Source of the DNA: Streptomyces sp. NRRL S-350
GTDB lineage: Bacteria; Actinomycetota; Actinomycetes; Streptomycetales; Streptomycetaceae
NCBI RefSeq assembly: GCF_000719705.1
Contig: NZ_JOHO01000013.1
Coordinates: forward strand, 62,001 to 126,000
Reading direction: 5' to 3'
DNA length: 64,000 nucleotides
The notes below the pieces were generated by a model. That model was not told the origin of the DNA, did not search any database, and worked only from the letters and a program-made list of their open reading frames with translations. A program made the translations under genes and the position numbers. Below, one piece after another: positions 15,521 to 23,496 of the stretch. Within the stretch, counting starts at the first letter, position 1, and every line of letters begins with the position of its first letter.

Positions 15521-16768
15521 ATGGGGGAGAACCTCGCTCTACGAGCCCGGATGGCCGAACTGCGGCTGACACGACTCGAGTTAGCACGGCAGCTCAACGA
15601 TGAACTGGGCCGCGTCACAGGCAAGATCGGGACCCTCTCGGAGCGCACCGTCCAGAAGTGGCTGTCCGGCAAGAGCCGGTGGCCGCAGGGCAGAATCAGG
15701 ATCGCGCTCACCAACGTGCTGGAGCGCACACCCGAGCAGCTCGGCTTCATCGAGCCGGGCGTCGCACCCTCGCCGGAGGAACCCGTGCTTCGTCGCAGCT
15801 TCATCGCCATCACGGCCGCTGCCCTGCCCCCGCTCCCCACACTTGCAGCCCCCACGATGGTCGGCCGGTCCGACGTCGCCCGCCTACGCACCAAGCTGGA
15901 CGACCTGGTCGCCCTCGACTACCACCTGGGCGGGCATACCGCGTTGGAAGCTGCCGCTGTTGCTGGCGCGGCCGAAGCCCTCAAGCTCAAGAAGATGAAC
16001 ACCAGCCAGGCCATCGGCCGACAGCTCCTCAGCCTCGCTGCCGACTTCACCGCTACGGCGGCGTTCAGCGCGATCGACGACCGCCGGTTCAAGCGGGCCC
16101 AGGAACTCCTCAAGGACACGCTCACCTACGCCGGCCTCGCCCAGGACTCCACCGCCCAGCTGCGGGTGTACAACAACCTGGCGGTCATCGCCTTCCAGCA
16201 GCAACAGTGGCACGACTCCATCGCCGCTGCCCAGGCCGCCCACGGCCTGGGAGTCTCCCGGCGTGACCCCCTGGCCGCCTCCCTCGCTCACGCCCGCGCC
16301 GCAATCGGGTACGCCGCAGCCTCAGACCGCCAAGCCGCCCTCCGCTACCTCGGACACGCCCACGACGCCCTGAACCGAGCCAGCGAGGAGCAACGGCCTT
16401 CCTGGCTGGCCTTCTACGGCCGCGCTGAACTCTTCGCCCTCTCCGCAGTCGTCCACCAGCGGCTCGGCTCCGCAGAACAGGCCGAAGGCGCCGCCCACCA
16501 AGCGCTGGCCAGCATCCCCGCCCAGTACCGGCGCAACCGAGCGTCAGCGACAGGGTGGCTCGCCCTCGCCCAGCTACACCAAGGTGAGATCGAACAGGCC
16601 TGCGCCACCGCCCTCACCGTGCGGCCACTCATGGGCCACGACGAGCTGCCGACCAGAATGCGAAGCCTGCTCGGCGACTTCCACCGCGACTTGATCAGTG
16701 TGGCGCCGGACAGCACGGCTACGCGAGAGTGGACCGATCGAGTTCGCCGCCCGAAGGAGAGCCAGTGA
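15521..16768 (+). CDS. HTH regulator with TPR-like C-terminal domain
   Basis: A 415-residue Streptomyces-type regulator. The N-terminus (about residues 5-75) holds a helix-turn-helix with TLSERTVQKWLSGKSRWPQG as recognition region. Residues of about 130-400 are alpha-alpha repeats of the tetratricopeptide kind (YNNLAVIAFQQQQWHDSIAAAQAAHGL, ATGWLALAQLHQGEIEQACATA). This layout is typical of a large Streptomyces family with unknown signals. Its stop overlaps the GTG of the GNAT gene, so the two form an operon. It may regulate the neighbouring divergent ATPase; that is inference. Confidence 0.85.
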   Translation: MGENLALRARMAELRLTRLELARQLNDELGRVTGKIGTLSERTVQKWLSGKSRWPQGRIRIALTNVLERTPEQLGFIEPGVAPSPEEPVLRRSFIAITAAALPPLPTLAAPTMVGRSDVARLRTKLDDLVALDYHLGGHTALEAAAVAGAAEALKLKKMNTSQAIGRQLLSLAADFTATAAFSAIDDRRFKRAQELLKDTLTYAGLAQDSTAQLRVYNNLAVIAFQQQQWHDSIAAAQAAHGLGVSRRDPLAASLAHARAAIGYAAASDRQAALRYLGHAHDALNRASEEQRPSWLAFYGRAELFALSAVVHQRLGSAEQAEGAAHQALASIPAQYRRNRASATGWLALAQLHQGEIEQACATALTVRPLMGHDELPTRMRSLLGDFHRDLISVAPDSTATREWTDRVRRPKESQ

Positions 16769-17280
16769 TAACGACCCGTCACCACCGCGAAGGAGAGCTT
16801 CCGGAGGGCCTGTCCGACCTGCTGATCGCCGTGCACGCTGATGCCTACGCCGACCAGGCCGACGACCCGTTCGTACAGAGGTTCCCCTGGTTCGTGAAGC
16901 ACTGGATCGAGCGGCCGGGCTTCCACTGCGTGGTCGCCTACGACGACGACGGTGAGGAGCCAGTCGGCTTCGCGTACGGCGCGCCGCTCGCTGAGGGCAA
17001 GGAGTGGTGGCGCGGCCACCTCGAAGAAGAGCCGGCCGACCCCAGCACCTTCGCCGTGTCGGAGGTCATGATCCGGCCGCGCTGGCGCAAGCAGGGCATC
17101 TCTGATCTGCTCCACACCGAGCTGCTCGCCTCCAAGCCCCAGGCCCTGGCCACCCTTTTGGTCGACACCACCCACCCGCGGGTCCAAGCCCTCTACGAGT
17201 CCTGGGACTACCGGAAGGTCGGGGAGCAGCAGCCGTTCGAGGACGCTCCCGTGTATGCCGTCATGGTCCGGCCTATCTGA
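16765..17280 (+). CDS. GNAT-family N-acetyltransferase
   Basis: A 171-residue acetyltransferase. The acetyl-CoA motif is SEVMIRPRWRKQGISDLLH (about residues 100-118), followed by LLVDTTHPRVQALYESWDYRKVG, the typical GNAT C-terminal segment. GTG 16765 was chosen because AAGGAG lies 6 bases upstream and it overlaps the previous stop (GTGA). The acidic stretch AYDDDGEEPVGFAYG forms the central beta strands. The substrate is unknown. Cotranscribed with the TPR regulator. Confidence 0.88.
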   Translation: MITTRHHREGELPEGLSDLLIAVHADAYADQADDPFVQRFPWFVKHWIERPGFHCVVAYDDDGEEPVGFAYGAPLAEGKEWWRGHLEEEPADPSTFAVSEVMIRPRWRKQGISDLLHTELLASKPQALATLLVDTTHPRVQALYESWDYRKVGEQQPFEDAPVYAVMVRPI

Positions 17281-17294
17281 CCGTGCGCCCGAGC

Positions 17295-17334
17295 GGTCAG
17301 GAGGGGAGCAGTACGTACTGCTCCCCTCCTGACC
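17295..17334. terminator. Perfect 40-bp palindrome, bidirectional terminator
   Basis: The 20 bases at 17295-17314 (GGTCAGGAGGGGAGCAGTAC) are followed immediately by their exact reverse complement (17315-17334). It lies between two converging genes, 14 bp after one stop and 25 bp before the other. A perfect centre without spacer also makes it a possible protein-binding or cruciform site. Confidence 0.75.
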
Positions 17335-17359
17335 AGTTGAGCAGCCCCATCCGTCGGCG

Positions 17360-18061
17360 TCACGCAGACGTGGTTCGTCGGCGTCCGTAGTCGAGGGCTG
17401 CGGGGTTCGGGGAGCCGTCGTTCAGCAGCCGTGGGTGCCCGTGGGCGTTCGGCAGAGTGCCCCACTTTCGTAGGTGGTCTTCACGCCAGAGGGGATGCCA
17501 TCCCCGGCGGTTGGCCTCGGGCGGCGCGATGGTGGTCATGTTCCCGAGTCCGTCCAGCCAGGCCTTCGGGCTCAGGAACGCCGGTGTCACCGTGCTGGGC
17601 CGCGACGACCAGATCCTCGCCGTATTGAGGGAGATGCCGAAGAGCCCGGGGAGATCGGTGATGCCGAGGAGCCGGACGCCGCTGCGGGTGCGATGCTCAC
17701 CCGGCGGCATGACACGACCGCGGTGAGGACGAAGGACCGGCTCGCCCTTCGCCGTGACACGGCCAGCCTTGACGAGGGCAGCCTTGATCATCTTCTTCGC
17801 GTAGAGCCGGCCTGGCCGGCCCGGGCCGCCGACGGATTCACCGAGGGCATCCCCGAACCGCCCTTCGCGAGCCCAGCCCTTCAGAGTGGGCAGCGGGACA
17901 TGCGGGTACTTGGCGTGGGCTTCGGCGAGCGACCACAGCGCTCCAGGGGCCTTCCTCGCGCCGGGAGCCGGCTGCGCCGGGCTGCAGGAGGCACGGTGGC
18001 GTTCGGCGTCGGAGCTGGCGGGCTGCTTCCCGCAGCTCGGGCAGAGCGCGGGGGCTGTCAT
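17360..18061 (-). CDS. Hypothetical protein with N-terminal zinc finger
   Basis: A 233-residue protein. ATG 18061 has GGAGG 7 bases upstream, inside the palindrome GGAGGTACCTCC. The N-terminus ALCPSCGKQPASSDAERHRASC is a C2HC-type zinc finger. Residues of about 40-110 read like a helix-turn-helix plus basic region (LPTLKGWAREGRFG, KKMIKAALVKAG), and a second such segment (LLGITDLPGLFGISLNTARIWS, about 130-152) resembles a MerR/excisionase-type recognition helix, so it is probably a DNA-binding protein. It is preceded by one of four shared promoter-like elements (18094-18111). Confidence 0.65.
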   Translation of the reverse strand: MTAPALCPSCGKQPASSDAERHRASCSPAQPAPGARKAPGALWSLAEAHAKYPHVPLPTLKGWAREGRFGDALGESVGGPGRPGRLYAKKMIKAALVKAGRVTAKGEPVLRPHRGRVMPPGEHRTRSGVRLLGITDLPGLFGISLNTARIWSSRPSTVTPAFLSPKAWLDGLGNMTTIAPPEANRRGWHPLWREDHLRKWGTLPNAHGHPRLLNDGSPNPAALDYGRRRTTSA

Positions 18062-18093
18062 GGAGGTACCTCCGGCGGCTGAGCCTGGTTCGT

Positions 18094-18111
18094 ATGACCT
18101 GAGTGTATCGG
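18094..18111 (-). promoter_or_regulatory. Shared 18-bp promoter-like element, copy a
   Basis: On the minus strand this reads CCGATACACTCAGGTCAT, with TACACT as a TANNNT -10 box. The same element occurs at 18673-18690 (-), 19030-19047 (+) and 22245-22262 (+). It lies 33 bp upstream of the gene starting at 18061. Confidence 0.6.
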
Positions 18112-18199
18112 TGACCGTGTATGGCCGCCTACGTTAACGATCCGTGCCCCGGGGATGCTACTTGCCGGTTCCGATGCGACCTGCGGAAACGCAGCACTC

Positions 18200-18547
18200 C
18201 TACTGGCGGGTAACAGTTCGCGCGCTCGCATCGCCATGGCGGCCGGTCGCGTGGGTCCGGGCTTTCGAACGGAGCAAGCCTTGCAGCCACGCACGTACCG
18301 CGACCGCACCGTCCAGCGTCATCCTCTGCGGCTCGGGGCCGCCCAAGCCGATCATCACGGTGGCCCGCAGGACGCGCCCCGACCGCCGGCCGATCTCGAT
18401 GTGCCCGATCGGCGAGTCCATGCCGTCCTTGGCATCCACGACCACGCGATAGCTGTTCCCGAAGGCAGGTCGCTCCTCGGGGTTCAGTCCAGCCTCCTCG
18501 GCCAGGGCAATGATCCGGCGGGTAACGGGAGTCGCGGGCAACATCAT
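18200..18547 (-). CDS. Small hypothetical protein
   Basis: A 115-residue protein with a regular beta/alpha look: TPVTRRIIALAEEAG, SYRVVVDAKDGMDSPIGHIEIGRRSG, RVLRATVMIGLGGPEPQRMTLDGAVAVRAWLQGLL. Two ATGs lie side by side (18547, 18544) behind GAAGGAGCACCAGAG. No Cys, no signal peptide. The last 15 residues are basic. It shares the 18-bp upstream element with three other early-region genes. No family was recognised. Confidence 0.6.
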   Translation of the reverse strand: MMLPATPVTRRIIALAEEAGLNPEERPAFGNSYRVVVDAKDGMDSPIGHIEIGRRSGRVLRATVMIGLGGPEPQRMTLDGAVAVRAWLQGLLRSKARTHATGRHGDASARTVTRQ

Positions 18548-18672
18548 CTCTGGTGCTCCTTCAAGAGGCTGGTTCGAGTCGGCAGTGCAGCGCTCGTCAG
18601 GGAGGCGAGTAGCCGGCCGCAGGGGTGGACGACGGCGCTGTCATGAATAGGCCGCCCGCAGCCTTTATTGAG

Positions 18673-18690
18673 ATGACCTGAATTTATCAG
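18673..18690 (-). promoter_or_regulatory. Shared 18-bp promoter-like element, copy b
   Basis: On the minus strand: CTGATAAATTCAGGTCAT; TAAATT is a candidate -10. It lies 126 bp upstream of the gene starting at 18547. Confidence 0.6.
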
Positions 18691-19029
18691 TCTGCGACGC
18701 AAAGGGTCATCCGGTCCACCGTGGCGCCCGAGTAGGCGCGACCCTCGATCGTGCACATCGGCGGCGCCCCACCTCGGCCCGACGGCAGCGACCCTGCTGC
18801 GCACGCCCACCTCGGCCGACTCTGGCGCCAAGTCCTGTTTTCTCGCCGAATTTCGGGGGTGGGTGCCAGGCGGTGAACCCGGGGTCGTGCGGGTGGGGGT
18901 GTGTGCGCACCCGCGCCTGCGCCGGCCCCCGAGCGCCAAAGGGCCTTCTGGTGGCCCGTTTCCGGCTGTCCGTGGATGGCTCGACGGTAGGGCGGTGCCA
19001 CGTGGAGCGGCCACCTGAGCGCTCGACAG

Positions 19030-19047
19030 TTGATAAATTTGCGTCAT
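19030..19047 (+). promoter_or_regulatory. Shared 18-bp promoter-like element, copy c
   Basis: TTGATAAATTTGCGTCAT, followed by CCAAAT as in copy d. TAAATT is a candidate -10. It ends 24 bp before the ATG at 19072. Confidence 0.6.
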
Positions 19048-19071
19048 CCAAATTGATGCTGACGAGGAGCC

Positions 19072-19881
19072 ATGAACCCCACCGCCATCACGCTGCCCGG
19101 CCGCCTGCACGCCTACTTGCTCGCCCACCCCGATGCCATCACCGACCCCGGACTGGCGGACCTGATGCGCGGCGCCGAGGTCCGCCCCAGGGGGGTTGGC
19201 ACCGCCGCGTACATCGACACCACGCCCGACGTCGCGCTGCGCCTGGCCGACCAGTTGGACTCCCTGGACGCGAGGATCGCCGCCGGCACGTTCCCGCCCG
19301 TGCCGATCGACCGGGGCAGCCTTGGCATCGTCGCGGGCAAGATGCGCAGGGCGGCCGCCAAGGGCACCCCACGCAAGCCGAAGGGCCCTCGCCAATCCGC
19401 CCGGGCGGCGGAGCCCAGTGCCGTCTACCACGAGGCGGTTCGGATGCTCGTACGCGCCGCAGCTGACTACCTGCGGGCCGAGACCGGCCTGCCGCTGCCC
19501 GCCGTCCCGGACGAGAGGGAGTATCTGAGGATCGTGACGCTGGCGGTGGAGACGCCTCACAGCTCGGGGACCATCCGGATCGACCTGTCCGACCTGGTCC
19601 ATTGCTGCACCCTCACCTTCGACCGCATCCCGCTCGACCGGGCCGCCCAGGCGTACCGGGCGGCCTGGGGTGATCCGCACGACCACTTCGACGGCGGCGA
19701 GACGCTGGAGGGCTTCCCGCCGGGCGAGAAGTTCGAGTTCGAGGACGCCAACAACGGCGAGCGGCGTACGTACGGGACGGTGCTGGTCGAGGTACTCGAC
19801 GAAGGCCTGGCGCGGCTGGAACTGCCGGACTTCTCTCTCGGCGACGTTGCCCTTGCGCTGGCCTGCCTGACCTCGGACTGA
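19072..19881 (+). CDS. Hypothetical protein, early region
   Basis: A 269-residue protein behind GACGAGGAGCC. N-terminal half helical (LPGRLHAYLLAHPDAI, VALRLADQLDSLDARIAAG), then a short basic linker (KMRRAAAKGTPRKPKGPRQS) and a C-terminal half with alternating strands (LRIVTLAVETPHSSGTIRI, RTYGTVLVEVLDEGLARLEL). It opens a plus-strand run of small genes and carries a copy of the shared promoter-like element 24 bp upstream, which suggests early or regulated expression. No family was recognised. Confidence 0.65.
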   Translation: MNPTAITLPGRLHAYLLAHPDAITDPGLADLMRGAEVRPRGVGTAAYIDTTPDVALRLADQLDSLDARIAAGTFPPVPIDRGSLGIVAGKMRRAAAKGTPRKPKGPRQSARAAEPSAVYHEAVRMLVRAAADYLRAETGLPLPAVPDEREYLRIVTLAVETPHSSGTIRIDLSDLVHCCTLTFDRIPLDRAAQAYRAAWGDPHDHFDGGETLEGFPPGEKFEFEDANNGERRTYGTVLVEVLDEGLARLELPDFSLGDVALALACLTSD

Positions 19882-19908
19882 CCCCCGGCACCCCGAGAGG
19901 ATGACCCC

Positions 19909-20049
19909 GTGACCACCGAAGAAGAGAACCCGCCGTGCCCCCAGTGCGGCGAAAGGGACATGGAACGCTGGCACGACCCCCACGGCTCCGGCTGGTCTTG
20001 TCACAACCAGGAATGCCAGTGGTTCGGCGTCGACGGGGAGAGCGAGTGA
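19909..20049 (+). CDS. 46-aa zinc-ribbon protein
   Basis: A short frame starting at GTG 19909 behind CGAGAGGATGACCCC. It encodes PPCPQCGERDMERW, then SGWSCHNQECQWFG: two Cys pairs spaced as a rubredoxin-like zinc ribbon. Its stop overlaps the GTG of the next gene (GTGA). Proteins of this size and pattern are frequent in actinophage early regions; function unknown. Confidence 0.65.
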   Translation: MTTEEENPPCPQCGERDMERWHDPHGSGWSCHNQECQWFGVDGESE

Positions 20050-20573
20050 GCACCGTCCCCGGGCCGCCGTGGAAGCAGGCCCACACCACCGGCCCGTGCA
20101 CCGACCAGTGCCACGACTACCCCCACTGGCCGGACGACCCCCTGTTCCAGGCCGTCCGCGACCAGCACCGACTCACCCTCGATCCCGTCGGCGACCTCTA
20201 CGTCGGCATGTGCACCTGCGGCGGCCTCACCACCCCGCAGTGGGACGCCAACGCGGTTAGCGAGGCGTACGACCAGCACGCCGCCATCGTCCAGCACGAG
20301 CTGCGCCACCCCAAGCCCGCCGACCTGCTGGACGGGCTCGGCACCACCGACATGCGCGCTGCGCTGGACGAAGCCGCCGCCGGTCTGCCCGCCGACCATC
20401 CCGTGCGGCTGCTCTGGCAGCGCCTCGACCAGGTCCTCACCGACGGCGGAGCCGAGTGCCTGCCCGACCCCTGGGACCACGGGCACGAGAACGTGCCTCA
20501 CTGCGCTGGCCACACCGACCCGGACGAGGCCGCCCTGTGCGACGGCTTCTGCGCCACCCGCTCCGGCCGGTGA
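20046..20573 (+). CDS. Hypothetical Cys/His-rich protein
   Basis: A 175-residue protein starting at GTG 20046, coupled to the zinc-ribbon gene, with GGGGAG 5 bases upstream. Cys/His groups occur at the N-terminus (CTDQCHDYPHWP), in the middle (GMCTCGGLT) and at the C-terminus (HCAGHTDPDEAALCDGFC). A central helical part reads VQHELRHPKPADLLDGLG. Probably a metal-binding early protein; no family was recognised. Confidence 0.65.
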   Translation: MSTVPGPPWKQAHTTGPCTDQCHDYPHWPDDPLFQAVRDQHRLTLDPVGDLYVGMCTCGGLTTPQWDANAVSEAYDQHAAIVQHELRHPKPADLLDGLGTTDMRAALDEAAAGLPADHPVRLLWQRLDQVLTDGGAECLPDPWDHGHENVPHCAGHTDPDEAALCDGFCATRSGR

Positions 20574-20698
20574 CGGCACCCCCACCGTCTCCTCGCCAGC
20601 CCCTGCAGAGGCCCGTCTGCGCCGCCGGGCCGCCGCCCTCCCCAAACACCTCGACCCGGGCCGGGCCCGCTCGTTCCCGGCCAGCGAACGGATCACCC

Positions 20699-21247
20699 AT
20701 GCCCATCCAGTCCGACCTCGCCGCGCTCCTGGCCAATCTCCCCGAGCGCATGCCCGAACTCCCCGTCGATCCGCGCCGCCGACTGCCCATACCGGCCGTC
20801 TCCCAGCACGGCGACTTCCACGACTTCACCGCGATCAACGCCGAGCAGGGCGTACGGCTGGCCCAGCAGCGCCGCTGCTCGATCTGCGGCGGTGACCTCG
20901 GCTACTGGGTGGCGTTCCTCGGCGGAGAGCAGTCGTTCCAGCGCCGCGGCTACGCCGACCCGCCAATGCACCCCGCGTGCGCCGAGGCGTCCCTGACCCT
21001 GTGCCCGCACATCCGGCTGCAGCGGGCCCGGCGGGCGAGTGACAGCCACGTGATGGCTGGCGCGACCACGGGGGAGGGGTGGGTTGAGGCCAAGCCGCAG
21101 CGGTGGGTGCTGGGCATCACCCGCTCGTACGACGTCCGCATGACCGCCGCGCGCGGTGGCGGCCGTGTCCCAGTGTTCCGCCCCGCGCCGTTCAGGTCGC
21201 ACCGGGTGTTCGGCTACGGCCAGAACGGGTTGATCACCGAACTCTGA
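20699..21247 (+). CDS. Hypothetical protein with CxxC motif
   Basis: A 182-residue protein. The start is uncertain: ATG 20699 begins the protein-like part (MPIQSDLAALLANLPERMP), while GTG 20570, which overlaps the previous stop, would add a Pro-rich 43-residue stretch. RRCSICGGDLGYWVAF and later HPACAEASLTLCPHI give a four-Cys/two-His metal site spread over 50 residues. Similar layouts occur in small actinobacterial proteins of unknown role. A 16-bp hairpin follows the gene. Confidence 0.65.
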   Translation: MPIQSDLAALLANLPERMPELPVDPRRRLPIPAVSQHGDFHDFTAINAEQGVRLAQQRRCSICGGDLGYWVAFLGGEQSFQRRGYADPPMHPACAEASLTLCPHIRLQRARRASDSHVMAGATTGEGWVEAKPQRWVLGITRSYDVRMTAARGGGRVPVFRPAPFRSHRVFGYGQNGLITEL

Positions 21248-21316
21248 CCGCCCGAGTGGTGGCGCTGTGCCGGTCATCTTCACCATCCAGCAGCAGAGGC
21301 GCGCGCGGGGCGCCAC

Positions 21317-21363
21317 TGTGCAGCGTGCTGGCAGGACCGATCACCTGGCCAGCACGCTGCACA
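21317..21363. terminator. 16-bp stem bidirectional terminator
   Basis: TGTGCAGCGTGCTGGC (21317-21332) pairs perfectly with GCCAGCACGCTGCACA (21348-21363), loop 15 nt. It lies between the converging genes that end at 21247 and 21402. Confidence 0.75.
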
Positions 21364-21401
21364 AGGCGGTGACTGCGCGCAGAGGCAGGCCGAGCGGCTC
21401 G

Positions 21402-22097
21402 TCAGCTCTGCTGTGCCGGCTCGAACAGGCCGCGTCCGGAGCGCCGTGCCCGGCCCCGCGTGACGAGTCGCCCAAGGGTCGCGGTCACGTTGGTCATGTT
21501 GTTGCTGGTCTCGTCCAAGCCGATGGCGTGAAGCACTTCCTTCGCCCGGAGCGGCGTACCGGCCTTGGTCAGGGCGTCGTGAACGGCATCCGCGATGCCG
21601 TTCGACCGCTTGCCGCGCGTCTCCTTGGCAGGTACCGCCTTGGGGGCGGCCTTCGCGGCGGTGGCCTTCTTCGTCGCCGTCTTGCGCGGCGCCGGAGCAG
21701 CGGCCGCCTTCTCGGCGGTCTGCGCCTCCTCGGCGGCCTTGCGGCCTCTGCGGGGCCCCGTTCCAGCGGGCTTCGCCGCGGTGGTCCGTGCTGCTCCCCG
21801 ACGGGTTGTCTTCTTCGCCGTCGGCGCCTCACCGACCGGGAGCGGCTTGTCCTCCTCGGCGGCGGGGACCGGCTCGGTGTCCGCCCCGCTGTCCGTCTCC
21901 AGGACTGCCGGGGTGAGCGCCTTCAGGCTGCTGAGGGCGGTGCGGACCGATTCGAGGTCTGCGGTGACCGACGCCAACTTGCTCTCCAGGGAGGCCTGTT
22001 CCGCCTCAAGGTCCGGGAGCTGTGCCTCCAGCAAGGCGATGGTGGACGTGACGGAGGTGTTCGTACCGAAGGTGGTTGCCAAGGCTGGTGCCCTCAT
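21402..22097 (-). CDS. Coiled-coil / basic-linker / winged-helix protein (nucleoid-associated-like)
   Basis: A 231-residue three-part protein. Residues of about 18-62 form a coiled coil (ALLEAQLPDLEAEQASLESK). Residues of about 90-165 are a Lys/Ala/Thr/Pro-rich histone-H1-like linker (AKKTTRRGAARTTAAKPAG). The last 60 residues (NGIADAVHDALTKAG, LRAKEVLHAIGLDE, VTATLGRLVTRGRARRSG) look like a winged helix. This suggests a DNA-binding or nucleoid-associated protein. ATG 22097 lacks a ribosome site; TTG 22082 (protein start then ATTFGTNTSV) behind AGGG is an alternative. Confidence 0.7.
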   Translation of the reverse strand: MRAPALATTFGTNTSVTSTIALLEAQLPDLEAEQASLESKLASVTADLESVRTALSSLKALTPAVLETDSGADTEPVPAAEEDKPLPVGEAPTAKKTTRRGAARTTAAKPAGTGPRRGRKAAEEAQTAEKAAAAPAPRKTATKKATAAKAAPKAVPAKETRGKRSNGIADAVHDALTKAGTPLRAKEVLHAIGLDETSNNMTNVTATLGRLVTRGRARRSGRGLFEPAQQS

Positions 22098-22244
22098 TCA
22101 CTCGTGCCGACGCGACCGCTTTCCGCATGGTCGCTGCAACGACTGTACGGCCCAGGTCCTGCTCGCCGCCGGGGATATCCGCAGCTAGGGGACCGCTCCT
22201 GACGGTTCATCGGTGTGTGGCTCGGGGGCTCAACCCTGCCCAAG

Positions 22245-22262
22245 TTGATAAACTCAGGTCAT
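22245..22262 (+). promoter_or_regulatory. Shared 18-bp promoter-like element, copy d
   Basis: TTGATAAACTCAGGTCAT followed by CCAAAT, as in copy c. TAAACT is a candidate -10. It ends 58 bp before the ATG at 22321. Confidence 0.6.
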
Positions 22263-22320
22263 CCAAATGAGCGATTCGACTTCACGGTCGGGGCCGCCTG
22301 CGCGACAAGGAGTACCCCCC

Positions 22321-22908
22321 ATGAGCACCCTCCTGCTGCCATACCGGCTCGGAGACCCGGAGATGGATGAGTGCCGCTATCCGGTCATCGTGTCCCCCGA
22401 CACGAGCACCGACCTGGTCCTCGGGCACGTCTTCCGCTTCCACCGCCCCTGGTACGCCGTCCCCAACGGGAAGGACGAACACTGCGTCGGCCGCCCGGAC
22501 AAGGGCCAGCCGGGCCACAAGAAGGCCGCCGACTACCTGATCAGGGAGTACGCCGACGGGAACATCACCCCCATACCCCTGGCCGAACTCGTACCGCGGG
22601 TCTTCGAACCGCTCGATGAGGTGCCTCTTCTCCACCCCCGGCTGCCGGTCAGCGACCGCAACATCGGCAGCGCCAAGCAGGCGTTCGCCACCATCGAGGC
22701 CCAGTTCTGGCGCGCCCGCAGCGGCTTTCCCGGCTCCGACAACCACTGGTGGCTGGAGTGCATACTCCCCGGGTGCCCCGGCTGGTCCGGGCCGCGCTAC
22801 CTGTCGCACATCCGCGGCCGCAACGGCGAGCCGCCCAGCCCTTACCGCCACCCGGGCTGTCTGCCCGCGGACCAGGTGCGCAAGCTGATCGCCGCCTACC
22901 AGCAGTAG
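22321..22908 (+). CDS. Hypothetical protein, early region
   Basis: A 195-residue protein; ATG 22321 was chosen because ACAAGGAGTACCCCCC precedes it (the frame opens at 22267 without a site). It has aromatic-rich segments (VFRFHRPWYAVPNGKDEHCVG, NHWWLECILPGCPGW) and a helix AAYQQ at the end. One copy of the shared promoter-like element lies upstream. No family was recognised. It leads a run of five closely spaced plus-strand genes. Confidence 0.7.
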   Translation: MSTLLLPYRLGDPEMDECRYPVIVSPDTSTDLVLGHVFRFHRPWYAVPNGKDEHCVGRPDKGQPGHKKAADYLIREYADGNITPIPLAELVPRVFEPLDEVPLLHPRLPVSDRNIGSAKQAFATIEAQFWRARSGFPGSDNHWWLECILPGCPGWSGPRYLSHIRGRNGEPPSPYRHPGCLPADQVRKLIAAYQQ

Positions 22909-22983
22909 CCCGCGCCGTTCACGCCGGGCCCGGACCGCCGGGCCCGGCCCCCTCGACCGCCTTCGGGAAGGACCCAGCCCCCG

Positions 22984-23496
22984 ATGTCACCGATCATCCG
23001 CCCCACCGTCCGGCACCCGCTGCCCGAGCAGACACGCGTCACCCACACCGCGCAGCTCTGGGCCCACCGGGTGCCGGGCGGAACCGGTGTCATCACCCGG
23101 GCGCAGCCCGGCGCCGCCGACACCACCGAGTACCGCGTGCTGCAGCCCATGGACTTCTCCCGCCGCCCCGGCCTGGACAACCCCTTCGGGCGGACCAGCC
23201 AGTGGAACTCCCAGCGCACCGTGCCGGTCTACCCGCAGCCGCCCCATGCCGAGCTCCTCGACCAGCTCGATGCCACCTACGACACGCTGACCGTCACCGG
23301 CCTCGCCCCCGAGCACCGGGTAGCGATGTGCGCGTACCTCACCGCCCGCCACCCCGACGCCCAGGCCGGGATCTGGTCCAAGCTCGACGCCGACGAGCAC
23401 TACGACCGCTGGTACTGCCACGAGCCCGCGTTCCTCGTCGCCGGATACCAGGCCGCCCGCGCTCGCCAGCACCGCGAGGACGGCGCCCTCTCGTGA
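22984..23496 (+). CDS. Hypothetical protein, early region
   Basis: A 170-residue protein starting at ATG 22984 behind GGGAAGGACCCAGCCCCCG. The N-terminal half looks beta-rich (GTGVITRAQPGAADTTEYRVLQP); the C-terminal half is helical with several Trp and His (ARHPDAQAGIWSKLDADEHYDRWYCHEPAFLVAGY). Coupled to the next gene by a GTGA overlap. Unknown function. Confidence 0.65.
   Translation: MSPIIRPTVRHPLPEQTRVTHTAQLWAHRVPGGTGVITRAQPGAADTTEYRVLQPMDFSRRPGLDNPFGRTSQWNSQRTVPVYPQPPHAELLDQLDATYDTLTVTGLAPEHRVAMCAYLTARHPDAQAGIWSKLDADEHYDRWYCHEPAFLVAGYQAARARQHREDGALS

Larger units (their letters stand above)
18548..19071. other. Intergenic region with two copies of the shared promoter element
   Basis: A 524-bp divergent intergenic region. 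It carries copy b of the shared element for the minus-strand gene and copy c for the plus-strand gene. In between I see a short AT-richer patch (TTTTCTCGCCGAATTTCG at 18838-18855) but no frame with a ribosome site. Confidence 0.45.

Noticed and set aside
18544..20004. 486-residue minus-strand frame
   Set aside because: Antisense to the well-supported gene at 19072-19881 and crosses the divergent promoter region; composition is that of a shadow.
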